Positions 59,823 through 64,000 of a stretch of 64,000 nt of DNA are shown here, piece by piece. Position numbers and translations under genes: made by a program. Positions within the stretch are counted from its first letter, which is position 1. The number at the start of each line of letters is the position of its first letter. The DNA is from Candidatus Gastranaerophilales bacterium (GTDB lineage: Bacteria; Cyanobacteriota; Vampirovibrionia; Gastranaerophilales; Gastranaerophilaceae): assembly GCA_910587245.1 (NCBI GenBank), contig CAJULX010000009.1, positions 5,474 to 69,473 of the forward strand. The letters run 5' to 3'. The notes beneath the pieces were generated by a model. That model made no database searches, was not told the DNA's origin, and was given only the letters and a program-made list of their open reading frames with translations.

Positions 59823-60251
59823 ATGAATGAATATTATTCCCGCTGGTATGACAAGGATCCTGTCCTTTCAATGTCTATGAGAACCCTTGCAAATTCTGAT
59901 GATGCAAGCCAGATTGCCGTTGCGCTTAATTTAATTAAAGTAATTATTGAACACAATATTAATAATAACGAATTTTCAAATATTGAAGATATCGTAGGCG
60001 CTGTTGAAGACGGGCTTATTCAAAAGGGCACAAACAGATGGTATGACCTTGATGCAACCGTTAGAACGGCAATTCAAATGCTTGAGCGGTGCGATGAAGC
60101 TACAAGACAGAAAGTGGCGCTTGATATGGCACAGCTTGTTATTGAAAAAATTGTTCAGGATGCTGATATTCCGGCTGATTCTGATGAAGATGCAATTGAA
60201 GGAAGCATTTTAGACCTTGATGCCGCTGATAATCAGGATGTAAATTTATAA
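59823..60251 (+). CDS. Protein with an internal two-fold repeat, unknown function
   Basis: A 142-aa acidic cytosolic protein. Two similar halves are visible: RWYDKDPVLSMSMRTLANSD then ALNLIKVIIEHNI (about residues 7-46), and RWYDLDATVRTAIQMLERCD then ALDMAQLVIEKIV (about 73-112). Each unit is RWYD, a helix, D-x-A, then an amphipathic helix ending IE. An Asp/Glu-rich tail follows. The ribosome binding site (GAGGAG, 8 nt upstream) is strong. It sits between fixX and a TPR gene in a tight run. I know no family for it. Confidence 0.75.
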   Translation: MNEYYSRWYDKDPVLSMSMRTLANSDDASQIAVALNLIKVIIEHNINNNEFSNIEDIVGAVEDGLIQKGTNRWYDLDATVRTAIQMLERCDEATRQKVALDMAQLVIEKIVQDADIPADSDEDAIEGSILDLDAADNQDVNL

Positions 60252-60264
60252 AACAGGCTTTTTA

Positions 60265-61263
60265 ATGAATGATGTTCAAAGGTTTGAAAATTTAAAAAAA
60301 ACAATAGAAAATGACCCTACAAATTTTCAGGCAAGACGCGAAATTGCCGTTATATGCCTTGATATGGGGTTTGATTCTATGGCGCTGAAACATTTAAATT
60401 ATCTTGCAAACACTTTTCCGAATGACGCTAATCTTTATTTTAATATAGGTATCTGCTGGGAAAAATTGAAGCAGTTTAAATTTGCGCTTGAAGCCTATAA
60501 AAAGGCGGCTGAATTAAAAGAGGATGAGCCCGATTTTATCTATAATCTTGCCCTTGCGTATGAAAATTTAGGGCAGGATGATGAAGCTTTAATGCAGTTT
60601 AAAAGAGTTATATGTCTTGAATCGGATGATTCAAATTCGTTTTTTTGCATCGGGTGTATCTTAGCTAAAAAAGGAGATATAGAAAACGCCATAAAGTGCT
60701 TTAAAAAGGCTATTGAATATAATTTCGGGGATTATTTCGCGCATTTTCATCTTGCAAACATGTATCATAAAATCGGCGAAATTGATAAGGCTGTTGAAGA
60801 ATATAAAAAGGTGGTGCAGCTTTCGGGGGATTATTCCTGGGCTTATTTTAATTTAGGGCAGATTTTCTATGAAAAAGGGGATGTTGAAAACGCTGTAATA
60901 ATGCTGAATTTGACGGTTGAAAAGAACCCAAAGGATAAAGAAGCGTATAAATTGCTGGTGCAATTATATTTAAAGCTGAATGACCTTGAAACTGCGGCGG
61001 CTGTTTTGGATGAGATGAAGGAAAATTTAGGCGAAAACGGGGATTTCTATTTTCTTTATTCTAAAATTTATGAATTAAAAGAAGATTTGACAAAATATAA
61101 AAAGTGTCTTGAAATGGCGCTTAACAATGAAGAAACTTTAAGTTTTGATAAATTTGCAGTTATGAAAGAATTAAGAGACTGCCCCGAGATTGCCGAAGAA
61201 GAATCGGACGATGATTTTGATGAAGACCTTGATGAAGATTTAGATGAGGATGAGGATGTCTGA
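60265..61263 (+). CDS. Cytosolic TPR-repeat protein with acidic tail
   Basis: A 332-aa protein with about seven tetratricopeptide repeats (from RFENLKKTIENDPTNFQARR through LYFNIGICWEKLKQFKFALE, FIYNLALAYENLGQDDEALM, YFNLGQIFYEKGDVENAV). It has no signal peptide and ends in an acidic tail rich in Asp/Glu. It starts 13 bp after the repeat-containing protein gene and its stop overlaps dprA by 8 bp, so it is co-translated with dprA. Probably a protein-interaction scaffold. Confidence 0.85.
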   Translation: MNDVQRFENLKKTIENDPTNFQARREIAVICLDMGFDSMALKHLNYLANTFPNDANLYFNIGICWEKLKQFKFALEAYKKAAELKEDEPDFIYNLALAYENLGQDDEALMQFKRVICLESDDSNSFFCIGCILAKKGDIENAIKCFKKAIEYNFGDYFAHFHLANMYHKIGEIDKAVEEYKKVVQLSGDYSWAYFNLGQIFYEKGDVENAVIMLNLTVEKNPKDKEAYKLLVQLYLKLNDLETAAAVLDEMKENLGENGDFYFLYSKIYELKEDLTKYKKCLEMALNNEETLSFDKFAVMKELRDCPEIAEEESDDDFDEDLDEDLDEDEDV

Positions 61264-62365
61264 TTCTTTTGATAAATATTTTCTTTCAATGAGTAATTTA
61301 TATTTTGGAAACCCTCTTTTTAAGGCAAAACTGTTTGAATATTTTAATTTTGATATTGAAAAAACATTTAATGCAAATAAAGAAGATTTGAAGGGAGTAT
61401 TCGAATTTTATGAGGGGGAAATTACTATCCCGAGGGATTTTCTTAAAAAAAGGGATGAAATTAGCCCTGATAAAATTTATGAAGATTTTTTAAGCAAAGC
61501 AGAAAAATTTAATATTAAATATATTACATATGAAGATGAAAAATATCCGCAAATGTTGAAAAATATCCCCGATTTTCCTTTAATGCTTTATTATAAAGGG
61601 AATTTTGACGGGATAAATTTTAACAGAACAACTGCATTTGTAGGGTCGAGAAAAGCTTCAATGAATGCTAAAGAAGCCTTGCATGGTATAATTTCAGGGT
61701 TAAAAGGGTCTGATATTGTTATTGTTTCGGGCCTTGCGGAAGGAATTGATGCAAGAAGCCACAAAAGCGCTCTTGAAAACGGTTTAAAAACAATAGGGGT
61801 GATAGGTTCGGGGTTTGAATTTACTTATCCTTCTTCAAATAAAAAATTATATTTAGAAATTGAAAACGGAGGCGGGCTGATATTCAGCGAGTATCCTTAT
61901 GAAACACCGCCTATGGCTTATCAGTTTCCTTTAAGAAACAGAATTGTGGTCGGAATGTCATACGGTACGGTGGTTGCGGAAGCAAGGATAAAATCGGGCG
62001 CTATGATAAGCGCAAGGCTTACGCTTGATTTCAACCGCGAATTAATGTGTATGCCGGGGCTTATCTCAAACCCTAATACGGAAGGGATTTATCATCTTTT
62101 AAAAAACGGTGCTTCGATGGTGACAAATGCTGACGATATTCTCGAGGCTCTGGGGTGGGAGCTTGAAACCGTTGGCAGAGAAGAGCTTTACCTTGAAGGG
62201 ATTGAAAAAGAAATTTACGGGGCTGTTGCCATAGAAGCACAGAATATAGAGGTTTTAAGCCAAAAATTAAATATCAAAACGGGTGATTTGATGGCGAACT
62301 TGACATCAATGGAACTTAAGGGTTTAATAAAACAAGCCGGAGGGAATTATTTTATTTCGGGCTAG
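61256..62365 (+). CDS. dprA: DNA processing protein DprA
   Basis: DprA binds incoming ssDNA and loads RecA during natural transformation. The 369-aa protein has the Rossmann-like core: FVGSRKASMNAKEALHG, VIVSGLAEGIDARSHKSALE, TIGVIGSGFEFTYPSSNKKL, FSEYPYETPP, FPLRNRIVVGMS, VVAEARIKSGAMISARLTLD and GIYHLLKNGAS. A C-terminal winged-helix domain follows. Of three in-frame ATGs the one at 61256 is best: GAGG is 6 nt upstream. It overlaps the TPR gene and is followed by topA, a common dprA-topA order. Confidence 0.95.
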   Translation: MSDSFDKYFLSMSNLYFGNPLFKAKLFEYFNFDIEKTFNANKEDLKGVFEFYEGEITIPRDFLKKRDEISPDKIYEDFLSKAEKFNIKYITYEDEKYPQMLKNIPDFPLMLYYKGNFDGINFNRTTAFVGSRKASMNAKEALHGIISGLKGSDIVIVSGLAEGIDARSHKSALENGLKTIGVIGSGFEFTYPSSNKKLYLEIENGGGLIFSEYPYETPPMAYQFPLRNRIVVGMSYGTVVAEARIKSGAMISARLTLDFNRELMCMPGLISNPNTEGIYHLLKNGASMVTNADDILEALGWELETVGREELYLEGIEKEIYGAVAIEAQNIEVLSQKLNIKTGDLMANLTSMELKGLIKQAGGNYFISG

Positions 62366-62382
62366 ATATTTAAAGGGGCAGA

Positions 62383-62407
62383 AAAATCGGTTTAACAAGC
62401 CGGTTTT
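62383..62407 (+). terminator. Possible terminator after dprA
   Basis: An 11-bp stem with two G-U pairs (AAAATCGGTTT / AAGCCGGTTTT) and a 3-nt loop, followed by CTAAAAAAT. The T-run is only the four T of the stem, so termination may be partial and topA may be partly co-transcribed. Confidence 0.5.
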
Positions 62408-62442
62408 CTAAAAAATAATTTAGAGGAATTGATTAAAGATAT

Positions 62443-64000
62443 ATGGCAGCAAAAACAACCACGAAAAAAACCGCAGCAAAGGCGGATACTAAAACAAAAG
62501 CGGCTGATGCAAAAGGAAAGGCGCTTGTAATAGTAGAGTCTCCCGCAAAATCCAAAACCATTAAAAAGATTTTAGGGAATGATTATGTTATTGAGGCAAG
62601 TTACGGTCATATCAGGGATTTGCCGCCTAAAGGTCTCGGGTTTGATGTTGATAATGATTTTAAGGCAACATTTTCTATAATTCCTGAAAAACAAAAGGTT
62701 GTAGACAATTTAAACAAAATGGCAAAAAATGCAAGCCGAATTTACCTCGCATCCGACCCTGACCGCGAGGGAGAGGCTATTGCATGGCATGTTAAGGAAG
62801 TTTTAAAGGTTCCCGAAGATAAGATTTACCGTATTGTATTTAATGAAATTACCCCGAAAGCCATAAAAGATGCGGTTGCAAACTATCGCGACATTGATAT
62901 GCTGAAAGTTAAAGCCCAGCAGACAAGGCAGATACTGGACAGGCTTGTAGGTTTTAAAATAAGCCCTATTTTGTGGGAAAAATTAAGAAATTACAGACTC
63001 TCCGCAGGGCGTGTGCAGTCTGTTGCACTTCGTATGATTTGCGAGAGAGAAGCTGAAATTGAAGCATTTGTCCCCGTTGAATACTGGAGCATTGACGCGC
63101 TTTTAGCAAAAGACGGGTTTGAATTTCTGGCGGAATTGTCCCGTAAAAAAACAGATGGGGCCGGCTCAAAAGATGAAAAAATAAACATTGCAAACAAAGA
63201 AGAAGTTGATAAAATTTTAAAAGACCTTGAAAAAGCTAAATATCAGGTTTCTAAAATTACAACAAGAGATTCTCAAAGAAAGCCGCAGGCACCATTTATA
63301 ACATCTACTCTGCAAAGAGAAGCAAGTTCGAAACTCGGCTACGGTGTATCAAAAACCATGCAGATAGCGCAAAAACTTTATGAAGGTATCGAGCTTGGCG
63401 AAGATGGTGCAATCGGGCTTATTACCTATATGAGAACCGATTCTGTTAGAATATCCGATGATGCAAGAGATGCCGCAAAAGAATACATTACATACAATTT
63501 TGGCGAAAAATATTACCCGAAAGAACCAAATGACTATAATAAAGGCAAAAAGAAAAATGTTCAGGACGCGCATGAGGCTATCCGCCCTTCATATATTGAA
63601 AGAACGCCCGAGAGCATTAAAAAATATTTAACGGCAGAACAGTATAAGCTTTATAAACTTATCTGGTCAAGGTTTATGGCATCACAAATGGAAAATGCCA
63701 AAATTAAAAACCACACCGTTGATATTGAAGCGGGGGATTATATCTTTAAGATAGGGTCTTCAAAGGTTGAATTTGACGGCTTTTTGAAGGTTTATACCGA
63801 TGATGAAGCGGAAGAGCAGAAAAAATTCCCTGATTTAAAAGAAGGGGATGTGCTTGATTTTATAAAACTTGACCCGAAGCAGCACTTTACCCAGCCTCCT
63901 GCAAGGTTTTCCGAGGCATCACTTGTAAAACAGCTTGAAGAGTATGGAATCGGCCGTCCGTCTACATATGCGCCGATTATTACAAAAATTCAGCAGAGAG
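62443..64000 (+). CDS. topA: DNA topoisomerase I, C-terminus beyond window
   Basis: The first 519 residues of a type IA topoisomerase that relaxes negative supercoils; the gene runs off the right edge. A Lys/Ala/Thr-rich N-terminal extension (about 25 residues) precedes the Toprim domain (IVESPAKSKTIKKILG, LASDPDREGEAIAWHVKEVL). Then come RLVGFKISPILWEKL, RLSAGRVQSVALRMI, the active-site Tyr in LITYMRTDSVRIS and AHEAIRPSYIERTPE. The low-complexity extension is unusual but such tails are common in this group's basic DNA-binding proteins. dprA lies just upstream. Confidence 0.96.
   Translation, partial: MAAKTTTKKTAAKADTKTKAADAKGKALVIVESPAKSKTIKKILGNDYVIEASYGHIRDLPPKGLGFDVDNDFKATFSIIPEKQKVVDNLNKMAKNASRIYLASDPDREGEAIAWHVKEVLKVPEDKIYRIVFNEITPKAIKDAVANYRDIDMLKVKAQQTRQILDRLVGFKISPILWEKLRNYRLSAGRVQSVALRMICEREAEIEAFVPVEYWSIDALLAKDGFEFLAELSRKKTDGAGSKDEKINIANKEEVDKILKDLEKAKYQVSKITTRDSQRKPQAPFITSTLQREASSKLGYGVSKTMQIAQKLYEGIELGEDGAIGLITYMRTDSVRISDDARDAAKEYITYNFGEKYYPKEPNDYNKGKKKNVQDAHEAIRPSYIERTPESIKKYLTAEQYKLYKLIWSRFMASQMENAKIKNHTVDIEAGDYIFKIGSSKVEFDGFLKVYTDDEAEEQKKFPDLKEGDVLDFIKLDPKQHFTQPPARFSEASLVKQLEEYGIGRPSTYAPIITKIQQR

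Overview
The window is 64 kb of low-GC, gene-dense bacterial chromosome. Almost all of it is protein-coding. I see no tRNA, rRNA, CRISPR array, prophage or insertion-sequence transposase, and no gene-free stretch longer than 300 bp. The mix of genes (FlhB with a FliA-type sigma factor, TadE/TadG-like and type IV pilin-like surface proteins, GlgA and MalQ, a FixC/FixX pair, a CHASE2 diguanylate cyclase, many small secreted proteins of no known family, strongly AT-rich third codon positions) best fits a gut Gastranaerophilales / Vampirovibrionia ('Melainabacteria') genome. That assignment is an inference from gene content and style; no marker gene proves it.

Layout. 1-10.7 kb, minus strand: pnp, then a lipoprotein and a TadE/TadG pair, then a replication and repair operon of polA, a small secreted protein, priA and a UvrD-like helicase with eroded motifs. 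10.9-13.7 kb, plus strand: a tightly coupled trio (esterase, condensation-fold acyltransferase, zinc-ribbon membrane protein). 13.8-16.6 kb: a 918-aa glycine-rich pseudopilin whose leader carries two palindromic insertions. 16.6-24.9 kb: a small HTH-like gene behind a run of palindromes, a hybrid-cluster-protein homologue without its metal ligands, pdxA with a DUF1537 kinase, ssb, an MBL/HDAC-fragment pair facing an HxlR regulator, and a CHASE2-GGDEF protein. 25-29 kb: a first copy of an unusual repeat, an XRE regulator with operators, a subtilase and an LCP enzyme. 29-35.4 kb: a TPR protein, bioB-ruvA-glgA, a membrane glycosyltransferase, the second copy of the repeat, and a DPM1-like transferase.

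35.5-41 kb is dominated by small lineage-specific proteins, including a secreted HExxH metallopeptidase and a nearby paralogue that has lost the motif. 41-45.7 kb holds prfB (with its programmed frameshift), apt, a GT10 glycosyltransferase, flhB and a flagellar-type sigma factor. 45.7-50.5 kb: malQ, a secreted phosphoesterase with a charged coiled-coil tail, an MBL hydrolase and a TPR protein. 50.5-58 kb: a DUF3137-like protein, purA, cysS, rsmI and alaS. 58.1-64 kb: fixC-fixX, a protein with an internal duplication, a TPR protein, dprA and the start of topA.

Most of the window is housekeeping. The most unusual items are: (1) two dispersed copies of an 85-bp conserved core, each enclosed by long perfect inverted arms that differ between copies; (2) a cluster-less hybrid-cluster-protein homologue; (3) a palindromic insertion with a 13-bp target duplication that added exactly 16 codons and duplicated part of a prepilin cleavage site; (4) a loop-free 42-bp perfect palindrome upstream of the ssb promoter; (5) a recurring TAGTAAAAT promoter motif that puts prfB and cysS at leaderless distance.
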